Of a stretch of 64,000 nucleotides of DNA, positions 9,132 through 20,709 are shown piece by piece. Source of the DNA: Streptomyces gobiensis (lineage in GTDB: Bacteria > Actinomycetota > Actinomycetes > Streptomycetales > Streptomycetaceae); assembly GCF_021216675.1 (NCBI RefSeq), contig NZ_CP086120.1, positions 310,001-374,000 on the forward strand, read 5' to 3'. Positions within the stretch are counted from its first letter, which is position 1. The number at the start of each line of letters is the position of its first letter. The translations under genes were made by a program, and so were the position numbers. Below the pieces are notes generated by a model, which saw nothing but the letters and a program-made list of their open reading frames with translations, was not told where the DNA came from and made no database searches.

Positions 9132-10504
9132 CGGGCGACCGCCTCATCCCCGGTCCGCGCCCCGGGACGCAGAGCCCACCAGGCGACCAGGCCGAACACC
9201 ACGGCCGTCAGCACGCTTGTGGGGCCCCCGATGTCGGTGTAACCGAAGTCCACGAGCTGCCAAATGAGCAGCCCGGCCGCGATCAGCCCGCAGTCGGCGG
9301 CCGGTCCGCGCGGACGCGCGGTGGCGAGCCGCCGCAGTCCGCACGCCAGGAGCGCCGCCCAGCCGCCGACCAGCGCGGTGACCCCGATCAGTCCCTGCTC
9401 GCTCAGCACGAGCAGATACATGTTGTGCGGGGAGAGCAGCGGTTCCCGCTGGAACTCCATCCCCGCGCCGGCGGTGTCGCTCGCCGAGGAGAGCCCGACC
9501 GAGGCGTGCCCGTCGCGGTGGGCTGGGAAGCCCTTGAGACCCACGCCGGTCGCCGGATGGTCGCGCCACATGCTCACGGCCGCCGCCCACATGGCGTACC
9601 GGTCGGTCACCGACCGGTCGGGCGCCGCGGTCACCTGGGTGATGCTGCTCAGTCGCTGTCCGATGAGGTCAGAGCCCACCCCGGCACCGCCCACGAGCAC
9701 CACGATCGCGGCCATCAGCACAGTGAACGTCCGCAGTGCGAGCCGCAGTCCGGCCAGCAGCAGCACCGCTGTACCCGCCACGGCGGTGGCGATCCACGCG
9801 CCCCGGCTGAATGACAGCGTCAGCGGCACCAGCAGCGCGGCGGCGCAGCCGAGGGCGGCGGGCCGGAACCACCGGGGACTGCCCGCCGGCGGCGCCAGCC
9901 CCAGACTCAGGGCGATGATCACACCGTGGGATACGACCGTGGCCATGCTCATCACATGCACCGCGCCGAAGGTGCCGACCGCCCGGATGTCCTGACCCTG
10001 ATACGACGCCCCGGTGCCCGTGAGGTACTGCTGGACCCCGATCGCTCCCTGCACCAGGGCGAGCAGCAGCACGGAGCCCGCGACCAGCCGGAAGTCGCGG
10101 CGGCCGCGCAGCAGGAGCAGCAGGGCGGCCGGCACCAGAACGAAGACCTGCAGATACCGGATAAAGCCGGTCAGGCTCGCCGCCGGGTCGCTGGACGCGA
10201 CGGTGGCGACGGCGAACGCCCCAGCGGGGGCGGCCAGGATCACGGCGGCGGGCCAGCTCAGCGGCCGTGACCGGGCGCGCAGCACACGTACGGCGCAGTA
10301 CACCACCAGCAGCGCGGAAGCCACGTCCGCGAGGGTGATCCGGCCGGCCGCGCTGGCGTCAGCGGTGTCAACGAGGGCGATGGGGCCGCTCAGCAGCAGC
10401 ACGGTGGCGACAGCGGGCAGCACCGGCCACAGCGCGGCCAGCCGCTCCCGTACCCTGCTGGACGGCCACCAGGCGACCGCCGGGGTGTGCGACACCGTAG
10501 CCAC
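9128..10504 (-). CDS. O-antigen ligase/polymerase-like membrane protein
   Basis: 458 residues with some 10-12 hydrophobic helices. A large extracytoplasmic loop lies between about residues 275 and 365 and contains RYAMWAAAVSMWRDHPATGVGLKGF, which matches the loop signature of the Wzy/WaaL (O-antigen ligase) family. The later SPHNMYLLVLSEQGLIG, holding the family's conserved histidine, strengthens this. It probably polymerises or ligates the flipped repeat unit outside the membrane. It starts 2 bases after the sugar transferase stop and overlaps the flippase start. Confidence 0.87.
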   Translation of the reverse strand: MATVSHTPAVAWWPSSRVRERLAALWPVLPAVATVLLLSGPIALVDTADASAAGRITLADVASALLVVYCAVRVLRARSRPLSWPAAVILAAPAGAFAVATVASSDPAASLTGFIRYLQVFVLVPAALLLLLRGRRDFRLVAGSVLLLALVQGAIGVQQYLTGTGASYQGQDIRAVGTFGAVHVMSMATVVSHGVIIALSLGLAPPAGSPRWFRPAALGCAAALLVPLTLSFSRGAWIATAVAGTAVLLLAGLRLALRTFTVLMAAIVVLVGGAGVGSDLIGQRLSSITQVTAAPDRSVTDRYAMWAAAVSMWRDHPATGVGLKGFPAHRDGHASVGLSSASDTAGAGMEFQREPLLSPHNMYLLVLSEQGLIGVTALVGGWAALLACGLRRLATARPRGPAADCGLIAAGLLIWQLVDFGYTDIGGPTSVLTAVVFGLVAWWALRPGARTGDEAVAR

Positions 10505-10506
10505 CC

Positions 10507-12011
<1,505 letters not shown>

Positions 12012-12015
<4 letters not shown>

Positions 12016-13202
12016 CGCCTGATGCGCTCCCTGCACTCGGGGTGCGGCAAGCCGAGTAGTTCGCGGTACAGCTCCGATACCGCCGCCGCCGTCCGCCGCA
12101 CGTCGTAGGTCGTCCGTACGTGTTCCTGGGCCTGCCGACCCAGCCTGTCGCGCAGTTGCGGGTTCATCAGCAGATGGGTCAGCGCCCGGGCGAGCGCCGG
12201 TGGCTCCGCTGGCGGCACCAGACAGGCCGGTCGCTGAGCCGGATGCAGGCTTTCCCGGGCGCCACTGACGTCGGAGACCACGACCGGCCGGCCGCAGGCC
12301 ATCGCCTCCAGCGGCGCCAGGGCCATGCCCTCCCAGCGGGACGGCAGCACGACGAGGTCCGCCGCCTGGTACCAGGGCACGGTGTCCTCCGCGGCACCGG
12401 CGAACAGCACCTGCGCGGGGGCGGCGCTCAGCAGCGCGTCCCGGTCGGGCCCAGCGCCGACCAGGGCAAGGCGGGCGCCGGGGATCCGCGCGGTGACCTC
12501 CGGCCAGGCCCGTAGCAGTACATCCTGACCTTTCTGCGGGCACAGCCGGCCGACACAGACCACCAGCGGCCCCTGCGACGGCAGACCCTCCAGGGCGGGC
12601 AGCCGGGCGCGGGCCCGCTCCCTGGCCGAAGCGCCTGCCCAGGGGTCCGCCGGGCGGAAGCGGCCGAGGTCAACGCCGTTACGGATCACCGCCCAGCGGG
12701 CGGCCACCCCGGACAGCTGGCCGCGGCGGCGCTCGGCCTCGCTGACGCACACCACCCGCGCGGCCCAGCGGGCGGCGAAACGCTCCCAGCGCAGCGCCAG
12801 TCCGGCGGTCACCCCGCCGAGGGCCTCGAAAGACCAGGCGTGCGGCTGGAAGACCGTGGGAATACGGCCGCGCACCGCGAGCCGTACGGCGAGTCCGGCC
12901 TTGGCGCTGTGAGCGTGCACCAGGTCGGGCGCGGTCCGCTGGATCAGCCGGGCGACCCGCCGGGCCTCGGCCGGCAGGGCGGGTCCTGGTGCCCGGCTCG
13001 CCCGCCAGGGGTGCACCTCGGCTCCCGCTGAAGCCGCCGATTCGCTCAGCACGCCCCCGGGCGGGCAGGCCACGAGGACGCGCGTCCGCTGCGCTGTCTG
13101 GGCTCGTACCAGTTCGGTGACGACCCGGGCGACTCCGCCGTCAACGGGCTGCGCGATATGGAGCACGGTCAATGGGCGGGTGGATTGCTCATGTTGCGGC
13201 AC
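12012..13202 (-). CDS. GT4-family glycosyltransferase, first gene of EPS operon 1
   Basis: 396 residues with GT-B architecture. The start LTVLHIAQPVDGGVARVV is typical of GT4 enzymes, AVIRNGVDLGRF lies near residue 165, and the donor motif PSRWEGMALAPLEAMACGRP near 290 supplies EX7E. It should extend the lipid-linked sugar made by the next gene's product, with whose start it overlaps (ATGA). It begins with GTG about 65 bases beyond the 3' end of the DUF3344-like gene. That gap or the region inside that gene may hold the operon promoter; I see no clear -10/-35. Confidence 0.88.
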
Positions 13203-13266
13203 GCGCGGTTCTCCCCGTACACACGGATCGGCTGGACCTTGCTTCCGAGACGTCCCGGAGTCGCCC

Positions 13267-14346
13267 TCAGTGGCGTGCGTCGGCCTGCACGAAGAGCGCG
13301 CCTGTCTGATAGCCCTCGTCTCTGGTGCCGAAGCGGAAGTGCAGTCTGCTGCCGCCGGCCTTCAGCGCGGGTTTGATATCGAATACATCGGAGTCGTACC
13401 CCAGAGTGTTCTCATAAGCTGGCTGACGGCCGGTTGCATTGCGACCGTGATCAGCAATCGTGGAGTTCATCACATCGTTCACGGGGTTGGCGGCATCGCG
13501 CAGCCGGACCGCTTTACGGCCGTCCGCGTTCACTGTCAGCACGTCATTTCCGGTGCCCCGGTCGCCGTTGTAGGCCACGACACCTACACTGCCCGACGCT
13601 TTCGGCGGAATACTCATACCGCCCAAGTCGATTGAGAAGCTCTTACGGCCAGTGGTCAGTGATTCAAAGCCATCCCAGATGGCGAGGTGACGCAGCGGCT
13701 CTCGCTGGTTCTCATAGGCGACCACCAGCGTCCAGCCGCCCCAGGCTCCGGCCTTCGACTTCCCCATGGCGACATTGACCTGCGCCACGGTGTAGTAGCC
13801 GGACCCGCTGTGCCGCACCAGGCCGGTGACATCCGCGGACGCCTGGAAGCCGTCCGTGTGCCTGGTGGTGCGGTGCCCGATGAGGCTGTCGGCCAGGACC
13901 TCCTTGTAGTCCCCGCCCGGCTCGGCGATGAGCACCCGGCCGTTGTCCTCCGGCGGTTTCTGCTCGCCGACGCGGAGGTTGCCGCCCCAGTACAGCCGGG
14001 CGTAGCTCACCCGGGAGCCGGACGGAACGCGCAGCCGCGCCCGGCTGGAGTTGTAGGTGTTGGGGTCGTTGTCGACATCGACGTAGGACATCTCGTAGGC
14101 GCCGTTGACCCCGGCCCCGCGCCGAGCCGCCTCGCATGAGCTGGCGCCCTTGCCCACCACGGACCGGCACGTGATGGAGGAGTTGGCCGCACGAACGATT
14201 CCGCCGTGCTGTACGGCCCCGTACCGCTGCCCGAACGGAACCCTGGGCGACTGCTGCGGAGCCGCCACCGCCGACGGCAGTGCCAGCGCCAGGGACGTCA
14301 GCGCACACAGCACACCGCGTCCGGCCAGGCCCATAGGCATTCGCAT
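13267..14346 (-). CDS. secreted DUF3344-like surface protein
   Basis: 359 residues. A signal peptide covers residues 1-29 (GVLCALTSLALALPSAVAA, cleavage near A28). The rest is beta-rich and exported, with two cysteines near residues 60-70 (ITCRS and SSCEA). The segments SYARLYWGGNL, GYYTVAQVNVAMGKS, GGWTLVVAYENQREPLRHLAIWDGF and ALFVQADA recall the DUF3344 family of Gram-positive surface proteins, some of which are adhesin-like. The ATG at 14346 follows GGAG by 7 bases. It is divergent from the chaplin gene. No sortase motif or transmembrane anchor is seen at the C-terminus, so it is probably released or non-covalently bound. Confidence 0.75.
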   Translation of the reverse strand: MRMPMGLAGRGVLCALTSLALALPSAVAAPQQSPRVPFGQRYGAVQHGGIVRAANSSITCRSVVGKGASSCEAARRGAGVNGAYEMSYVDVDNDPNTYNSSRARLRVPSGSRVSYARLYWGGNLRVGEQKPPEDNGRVLIAEPGGDYKEVLADSLIGHRTTRHTDGFQASADVTGLVRHSGSGYYTVAQVNVAMGKSKAGAWGGWTLVVAYENQREPLRHLAIWDGFESLTTGRKSFSIDLGGMSIPPKASGSVGVVAYNGDRGTGNDVLTVNADGRKAVRLRDAANPVNDVMNSTIADHGRNATGRQPAYENTLGYDSDVFDIKPALKAGGSRLHFRFGTRDEGYQTGALFVQADARH

Positions 14347-14499
14347 GGTTCACTCCGACTTCTATCAGTCAATCAGGAGAGCACCTTGACAGAAGGGAGG
14401 ATGGAGATCACGCAGACGCGCTGACCGGGCCGAAAGGTGACCCTCGTGCCAGAGAATTATTTGCCTTCGTTCTCCAGCGCACCGGCACTCGCTGTCGGT

Positions 14500-14531
14500 A
14501 GTTGACGCAACCGCCGACGGCAGTTGACGCA
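14500..14531. promoter_or_regulatory. two direct AGTTGACGCA repeats upstream of the chaplin gene
   Basis: AGTTGACGCA occurs at 14500-14509 and again at 14522-14531, 22 bp apart (two helical turns), about 100 bases before the chaplin start. Each copy contains TTGACG, a possible -35 hexamer, but no convincing -10 follows at 16-18 bp. I read them as paired activator or repressor half-sites in the divergent promoter region. Confidence 0.4.
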
Positions 14532-14623
14532 GAAAATTAACCCATCGGGTGATCACGCGTATCTACGCTCCATTGTGCTCGTTGGGCGAGGTGCCTCATT
14601 CACTAACTGAAAGGAAAATGGTG

Positions 14624-14872
14624 ATGAAGCGCATCGTTAAGGCCACCACGATCGCTGCGGTCGGCTGTGCCCTCATGCTCGGTAGCACGGGCACCGCGAT
14701 GGCTGACTCCAGTGGCGCGCACGCGAAGGGCGTTGCCGCGAAATCCCCCGGTGTCATCAGCGGGAATGTGATTCAGGTCCCGATCGGCATCCCGATCAAC
14801 CTCTGCGGTAACACCATCAACGTCATCGGGCTGCTGAACCCGGCGACGGGCAACCAGTGCATCAACAAGTGA
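14624..14872 (+). CDS. short chaplin (ChpE/ChpH-type hydrophobic surface protein)
   Basis: 82 residues. The ATG at 14624 is 8 bases after AAGGA; two nearer start codons at 14618 and 14621 are too close to it. The signal peptide runs to about A27 (TGTAMA). The mature part is one chaplin domain, GVISGNVIQVPIGIPINLCG at 43-62 followed by NTINVIGLLNPATGNQCINK, with the paired cysteines C61 and C79. Short chaplins assemble into amyloid fibrils that lower surface tension and coat aerial hyphae and spores. Its composition matches the ChpH group best, but the exact orthologue is not proven. Expression is expected to depend on development. Confidence 0.93.
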   Translation: MKRIVKATTIAAVGCALMLGSTGTAMADSSGAHAKGVAAKSPGVISGNVIQVPIGIPINLCGNTINVIGLLNPATGNQCINK

Positions 14873-14912
14873 GCTGATCGCTCACTCGGAGCTCTTCCCG
14901 CCCCACTCCGCG

Positions 14913-14945
14913 ACGGCCCCCGGATGCTGTGTATCCGCGGGCCGT
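14913..14945. terminator. bidirectional hairpin between chaplin and LigD-polymerase genes
   Basis: ACGGCCC (14913-14919) pairs with GGGCCGT (14939-14945). The stem continues inward with CGGAT/ATCCG after one mismatch and closes on a 7-base loop. It lies between two convergent genes and could end both transcripts. Confidence 0.55.
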
Positions 14946-14956
14946 TGGCGGGGGCG

Positions 14957-15970
14957 TCAGTGCCGGTCAGGCTTTGCTCGGCTGGGCTGCACGCGCTTGG
15001 GCTCGCCCTTCATCTTCGGGTGCTCCGGCGGGTAGGGCAGGTCCTCAAAGCCGTGGTCACGTTCATCCCGGCTGGCCATGTCGAGGACGGCATCGAGCCG
15101 GTACGCGTGCTGATCCATGTCCGCGTGTACATCCCCCACCTCGGCATAGCGTGCCGGCATGGTCGCCAGATCGAAGTCCTCCGGGCGGGCGTCATCGAGC
15201 TCCTCCCAGCGCAGTGGCGCGGAGACGGGAGCGTGGGGACGTGGGCGGACGGAGTACGCGGCGGCGATGGTCCGGTCGCGGGCGGTCTGGTTGTAGTCCA
15301 CGAAGATCTTGACGCCGCGTTCCTCCTTCCACCAGGACGTGGTGATCCGCTCCGGGGCACGCCGCTCCAGCTCCCTGCCGATGGCGATGGCCGAGCGCCG
15401 GACCTGGGTAAAGGTCCACTCCGGCACGATGGGCAGATAGACATGGATGCCCCGGCCACCGGATGTCTTCGGCCAGCCGCGCAGTCCCAGCTCATCGAGG
15501 AGCGTACGCAGCGCCCACGCAGCCCACCGGGCATCCTCGTAGTCCGTGCCCGGCTGGGGATCGAGGTCAATACGCAGTTCGTCCGGATGCTCGGTATCCG
15601 TGCGGCGTACCGGCCATGGGTGGAAGGTCAGACAGCCGAGGTTCGCCGCCCACAGCACGGCCGCTGTCTCGGTGGGGCAGATCTCATCGGCGTACCGTCC
15701 GCTGGGAAAGGCAATACGCCCGGTGGGGATCCACTCCGGGAGGTTTTTGGGCGCCCGCTTCTGGAAGAACGACTCCCCCGTTACGCCATCCGGGTAGCGC
15801 TCCAGGGTCGTCGGCCGGTCCCGCAAGGCCCGTACGATGCCGTCGCCGACCGAGAGGTAGTACCGGGCGAGGTCGAGCTTGGTGAACCCCCGCTGGGGGA
15901 AGTAGACCTTATCCGGATTGGACAGCCGGACCGTCCGCCCGCCGACCTCAAGCTCCAGCGTCTCGCCCAT
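14957..15970 (-). CDS. stand-alone LigD-type polymerase/primase domain (NHEJ)
   Basis: 337 residues, the length of an isolated LigD PolDom (archaeo-eukaryotic primase fold). Visible motifs are RIDLDPQPG with catalytic D135 and D137, TSGGRGIHVYLP near residue 168 for nucleotide binding, and FVDYNQ near 224 for the third metal aspartate. The enzyme fills in or extends broken DNA ends with ribo- or deoxynucleotides during non-homologous end joining. It is divergent from an ATP-dependent ligase with 77 bases between the starts. So the domains fused in mycobacterial LigD are separate genes here. No Ku gene is in the window. Confidence 0.9.
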   Translation of the reverse strand: MGETLELEVGGRTVRLSNPDKVYFPQRGFTKLDLARYYLSVGDGIVRALRDRPTTLERYPDGVTGESFFQKRAPKNLPEWIPTGRIAFPSGRYADEICPTETAAVLWAANLGCLTFHPWPVRRTDTEHPDELRIDLDPQPGTDYEDARWAAWALRTLLDELGLRGWPKTSGGRGIHVYLPIVPEWTFTQVRRSAIAIGRELERRAPERITTSWWKEERGVKIFVDYNQTARDRTIAAAYSVRPRPHAPVSAPLRWEELDDARPEDFDLATMPARYAEVGDVHADMDQHAYRLDAVLDMASRDERDHGFEDLPYPPEHPKMKGEPKRVQPSRAKPDRH

Positions 15971-16047
15971 ACGATCACGCTAGATCGCGGTGTTGCGGTG
16001 CGCCTCCCGGCGAGCGGAAGCCACCGGCCGGGCGCAGAATCACCATC

Positions 16048-17115
16048 ATGGATCTTCCGGTGATGCCGCCCGTGAAACCGATGCTCGCCAGGACGGCGAC
16101 CAGGATCCCGGCCGGTATGCACTACGAGGCCAAGTGGGACGGTTTCCGGGCCATTGTCTTCCGGGACGGCGATGAGATTGAGCTCGGCAGCCGCTCGGCC
16201 AAGCCCCTGACCCGCTACTTTCCGGAACTGGTCACGGCGCTGCGCACCAATCTGCCGTCGCGCTGTGTCGTGGACGGGGAGATCGTGGTTGTCCGCGGCG
16301 GGCGGCTGGACTTCGACGCGCTGACCGAACGCATTCACCCCGCGGATTCGCGGGTGCGGCTGCTCGCGCAGACCACTCCGGCAAGCCTGATCATCTTCGA
16401 CCTGCTGGCGCTGGACGACTCCGCGCTGCTGGATGTCCCACTCAGCGATCGCCATGAACTGCTCACCAGGGCGCTGCGCGACGCCGCCGCCCCGGTCCAT
16501 CTCGCTCCCGCCACGCGCGATCTCCATGTGGCCCGGCAGTGGTTCGAACAGTACGAAGGGGCCGGTCTCGACGGGGTGATCGCCAAGCGGCTTGACCTTC
16601 CGTACCGGCCGGACCAGCGTCTGATGGTCAAGATCAAGCATGAACGCACCGCTGACTGTGTGGTGGCGGGTCTGCGGCATCACAAGAGCGGTCCCGTCGT
16701 CGGCTCACTGCTGCTCGGTCTCTTCGACAGCTCCGGCCAACTGCAGCATGTCGGTGTCTGTGCCTCGTTCCCCATGCGCAGGCGGCAGCAGCTCATGGCC
16801 GAGCTGGAGCCGTTGCGGATGGCCTCCGCCAGCGGCCACCCCTGGGCCGGCTGGGAGCGCGAGGAAGCCCATGAGGCCAGCAGAATGCCTGGCGGGCCCA
16901 GCCGTTGGTCCGGGAAGAAGGACCTGTCCTGGGTGCCGTTGCGACCGGAGCGGGTGTGCGAGGTGGCATACGACCATATGCAGGGTGACCGCTTCCGGCA
17001 TACGGCGCAGTTCCGCCGCTGGCGGCCCGATCGCGAGCCGGAGCAGTGCACCTACGCACAGCTGGCGGAGCCGGTCACCTATGACCTCGCCCAGGTGCTG
17101 AGCGGTCAGGCATGA
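16048..17115 (+). CDS. ATP-dependent DNA ligase (LigC/LigD ligase-domain type)
   Basis: 355 residues. The adenylation motif EAKWDGFRA gives nucleophile K29. DGEIVV near 78, FDLLAL near 113, GVIAKRLD near 175 and VKIKHERTADCVV near 195 complete motifs III-V of nucleotidyltransferase ligases. The C-terminal OB domain runs from about residue 200 (GSLLLGLFDSSGQLQHVGVCASF). It seals nicks and broken ends using ATP. It is the natural partner of the divergent polymerase gene and may share its regulation. A second ATG 15 bases downstream is an alternative start. Confidence 0.92.
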   Translation: MDLPVMPPVKPMLARTATRIPAGMHYEAKWDGFRAIVFRDGDEIELGSRSAKPLTRYFPELVTALRTNLPSRCVVDGEIVVVRGGRLDFDALTERIHPADSRVRLLAQTTPASLIIFDLLALDDSALLDVPLSDRHELLTRALRDAAAPVHLAPATRDLHVARQWFEQYEGAGLDGVIAKRLDLPYRPDQRLMVKIKHERTADCVVAGLRHHKSGPVVGSLLLGLFDSSGQLQHVGVCASFPMRRRQQLMAELEPLRMASASGHPWAGWEREEAHEASRMPGGPSRWSGKKDLSWVPLRPERVCEVAYDHMQGDRFRHTAQFRRWRPDREPEQCTYAQLAEPVTYDLAQVLSGQA

Positions 17116-17149
17116 CCACAGCCGTTCAGCACTCCTGCCCGGCAGGACG

Positions 17150-18805
<1,656 letters not shown>

Positions 18806-18886
18806 GCCGAAGGCTTACCCGGCGGTAACAGCAACGTCAACCACTTGGCCGCATCTCCCCTCCCCCTCCATGAGCGGAGTCCCTCC

Positions 18887-19471
18887 ATGAGCGGGCGGGG
18901 GCTGCCGGGTGTTTGGATAGACGGCATGGACGGTGTGGACGGCATGGCGGGCATGGACGCGGACGAGCTGCTGGACATCGTGGATGAGCACGACCGGGTG
19001 ACCGGACAGGCCAGGCGCGGTGAGCTGATGGCGCGTCGGTGGCGGCACCGGTCGGTGTCAGTGCGGGTACGGGACGCCGAGGGACGGATCTTCGTCCACC
19101 GGCGCACCCCGGAGAAGCTGGTCTTCCCGTCGATGTATGACGTGATGGTCGGCGGGGTCGTCGCTGCGGGGGAGACCTATGACGAGGCGGCGCTGCGGGA
19201 GGCCGAGGAGGAGCTGGGGGTCCGTGGGCTGCCGATGCCGCGGCCGCGGCTGAAGTTCCTCTATGAGTCGCCGGAGCACATCTGGTTCCTCCAGGTGTAC
19301 GACGTGGCCTGCACGCTTCCCGTGCGGCCCCAGGTGGCGGAGGTGGCCTGGTGGGACTTCCTCCCTGAGGACGAGCTGGAGCGACGGCTGCCGGGCTGGG
19401 AGGTCGTGCCGGACGGGCTGGAGGGCCATCGCAGACTGCGGCAGTGGCACCGGGACCACGCTGAGCGCTGA
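18887..19471 (+). CDS. Nudix hydrolase (IPP-isomerase-like subgroup)
   Basis: 194 residues if it starts at the ATG 18887, which has GGAG 7 bases upstream. In-frame ATGs at 18926, 18944 and 18953 are alternatives, and the repeated DGMDGVDGMAGMDAD start makes the choice uncertain. The Nudix box spans about residues 90-112 (GGVVAAGETYDE, then REAEEELG). The preceding ELLDIVDEHDRVTG and RSVSVRVRDAEGRIFVHRR are typical of the YfcD/isopentenyl-diphosphate-isomerase-like subgroup. It hydrolyses a nucleoside diphosphate derivative, probably for housecleaning. It stands 26 bases before the DUF202 gene and may be cotranscribed. Confidence 0.85.
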   Translation: MSGRGLPGVWIDGMDGVDGMAGMDADELLDIVDEHDRVTGQARRGELMARRWRHRSVSVRVRDAEGRIFVHRRTPEKLVFPSMYDVMVGGVVAAGETYDEAALREAEEELGVRGLPMPRPRLKFLYESPEHIWFLQVYDVACTLPVRPQVAEVAWWDFLPEDELERRLPGWEVVPDGLEGHRRLRQWHRDHAER

Positions 19472-19497
19472 GCGGCGCCATTGTTTAGGCTCGAATC

Positions 19498-19893
19498 ATG
19501 ATCAGACGGCTCTTGGCGGCGCTGCGCCTGTGGTTCGCGCCGCACCGTGTACGAGCCGAGGGCAGCACGCCCGACTACCGCTTCTCACTCGCCAATGAGC
19601 GCACCTTTCTGGCCTGGATCCGTACGGCGCTGGCGCTGGTCGCGGGCGGTATCGCGGTGGACCAGTTCCTGACGGAGCTGCGCTGGGTGATGCGTACGGC
19701 CATCGCCGTGGCACTGCTGGCAGGCGGCGCGGTGTGCGCGCTGCGGGCGGTGAACCACTGGGTGCGCTGTGAGCGGGCGATGCGGCACGGTGAGGATCTT
19801 CCCGGGTCCCGCTTCCCGGCGCTGCTCGCGGTCGGCACGGCGGTGGCCGCGCTGTTGGTGGTGGCCGCGGTGGCGCTGAGCTGGGCGAGGTAG
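19498..19893 (+). CDS. YidH/DUF202 inner-membrane protein
   Basis: 131 residues. FSLANERTFLAWIRTALALVAGGIAVDQF (about 30-58) is the DUF202 signature. Three helices are visible, around 40-58, 65-85 and 108-128, with a conserved arginine next to the first. The function of the family is unknown, though its members often come in pairs. Its TAG stop shares one base with the GTG start of the next DUF202 gene, so translation is coupled. Confidence 0.85.
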   Translation: MIRRLLAALRLWFAPHRVRAEGSTPDYRFSLANERTFLAWIRTALALVAGGIAVDQFLTELRWVMRTAIAVALLAGGAVCALRAVNHWVRCERAMRHGEDLPGSRFPALLAVGTAVAALLVVAAVALSWAR

Positions 19894-20216
19894 TGAGCAC
19901 TGGGCCGGGGTCACTCCCCCGTGATCCGGGTGTGCAGCCGGAGCGCACCCGGCTGGCCTGGCGGCGTACCACGCTGGCTTTCGCGGTCGCCACGGTGCTG
20001 CTCTTCCGTGGTGTGCTCGTCAAGAGCGACGGGCCGGCCGAGTATGTGCTGGCGGCGGTAGGGGCACTCGCGTTGACAGCGCTGCTCGTCGTGGCGCACC
20101 GGCGCGGCCGGGAGCTCAAGGTCGCCGGGCCGTCGGCGCCGGCTCCGCGCACCATGCGGGCAACGGTGCTGTGTACTTTCACACTGGTGATTCTTGGGGT
20201 GGTACTGCTGTGGTGA
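19893..20216 (+). CDS. second DUF202 membrane protein
   Basis: 107 residues. GVQPERTRLAWRRTTLAFAVATVLLFRG carries the DUF202 core, with three membrane helices (about 25-42, 52-70, 88-106). It starts at a GTG overlapping the previous gene by one base and overlaps the GTG start of gluconokinase by four. Paired DUF202 proteins probably form one membrane complex. Why this is coupled to gluconokinase is unknown; a gluconate-linked membrane function is a guess. Confidence 0.83.
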   Translation: MSTGPGSLPRDPGVQPERTRLAWRRTTLAFAVATVLLFRGVLVKSDGPAEYVLAAVGALALTALLVVAHRRGRELKVAGPSAPAPRTMRATVLCTFTLVILGVVLLW

Positions 20217-20707
20217 CGCCACTGCTGGTGGTCATGGGCGTATCGGGATCCGGCAAGTCGACGATTGGCACCCTGCTGGCCGAACGGCTCGGGGTGCCCT
20301 ACGCGGAGGCCGATGACTTCCATCCCCCGGTGAACATCAGGAAGATGTCCACCGGCACCCCGCTGGACGACGAGGACCGCCGCCGCTGGCTGGACTCGAT
20401 CGCCCGCTGGCTCACCGAACACCGCTGGCACGGCGGAGTGGTGAGCTGTTCCGCGCTCAAGCGCAGCTACCGCGATCGGCTGCGTCAGACCACTCCCGAG
20501 CTCGTCTTCGTTCATCTGGACGGCCCGCTGGAGCTGATCGCCCGTCGGCTGGCGAGGCGCAGTGATCACTTCATGCCGGAGAACCTGCTGCGGTCGCAGT
20601 TCGAGGCGCTGGAGGAGCTGCGTGATGATGAGCCGGGGGTCACTGTCTCCATCGACGCCGCGCCGGAAGACATCGCCGACCGTGCGCTGGCCGGGCTCTC
20701 CCGCTGA
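20213..20707 (+). CDS. gntK: gluconokinase
   Basis: 164 residues from the GTG at 20213 (GTGA overlap with the previous stop), the usual size for GntK. The P-loop GVSGSGKS is at residues 9-16. EADDFHPPVNIRKMSTGTPLDDEDRRRWL follows, the gluconate-site signature of the FGGY-unrelated GntK family, then SCSALKRSYRDRLR and FVHLDGPLELIARRLARRSDHFMPENLLRSQF. It phosphorylates D-gluconate to 6-phosphogluconate, feeding the pentose phosphate pathway. There is no gluconate permease or GntR repressor next to it. The gene ends 2 bases before the convergent SDR gene. Confidence 0.93.
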   Translation: MTPLLVVMGVSGSGKSTIGTLLAERLGVPYAEADDFHPPVNIRKMSTGTPLDDEDRRRWLDSIARWLTEHRWHGGVVSCSALKRSYRDRLRQTTPELVFVHLDGPLELIARRLARRSDHFMPENLLRSQFEALEELRDDEPGVTVSIDAAPEDIADRALAGLSR

Positions 20708-20709
20708 GC

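Noticed and set aside
7404..9242. 612-codon open frame on the plus strand opposite the MurJ-like gene
   Set aside because: Low-complexity, Gly/Arg/Gln-rich translation antisense to a clear membrane protein; no RBS or motif.
12016..12543. Upstream extension of the sugar transferase to 678 residues
   Set aside because: It runs inside the preceding GT4 gene in another frame. The ATG at 12015 makes a standard ATGA overlap.
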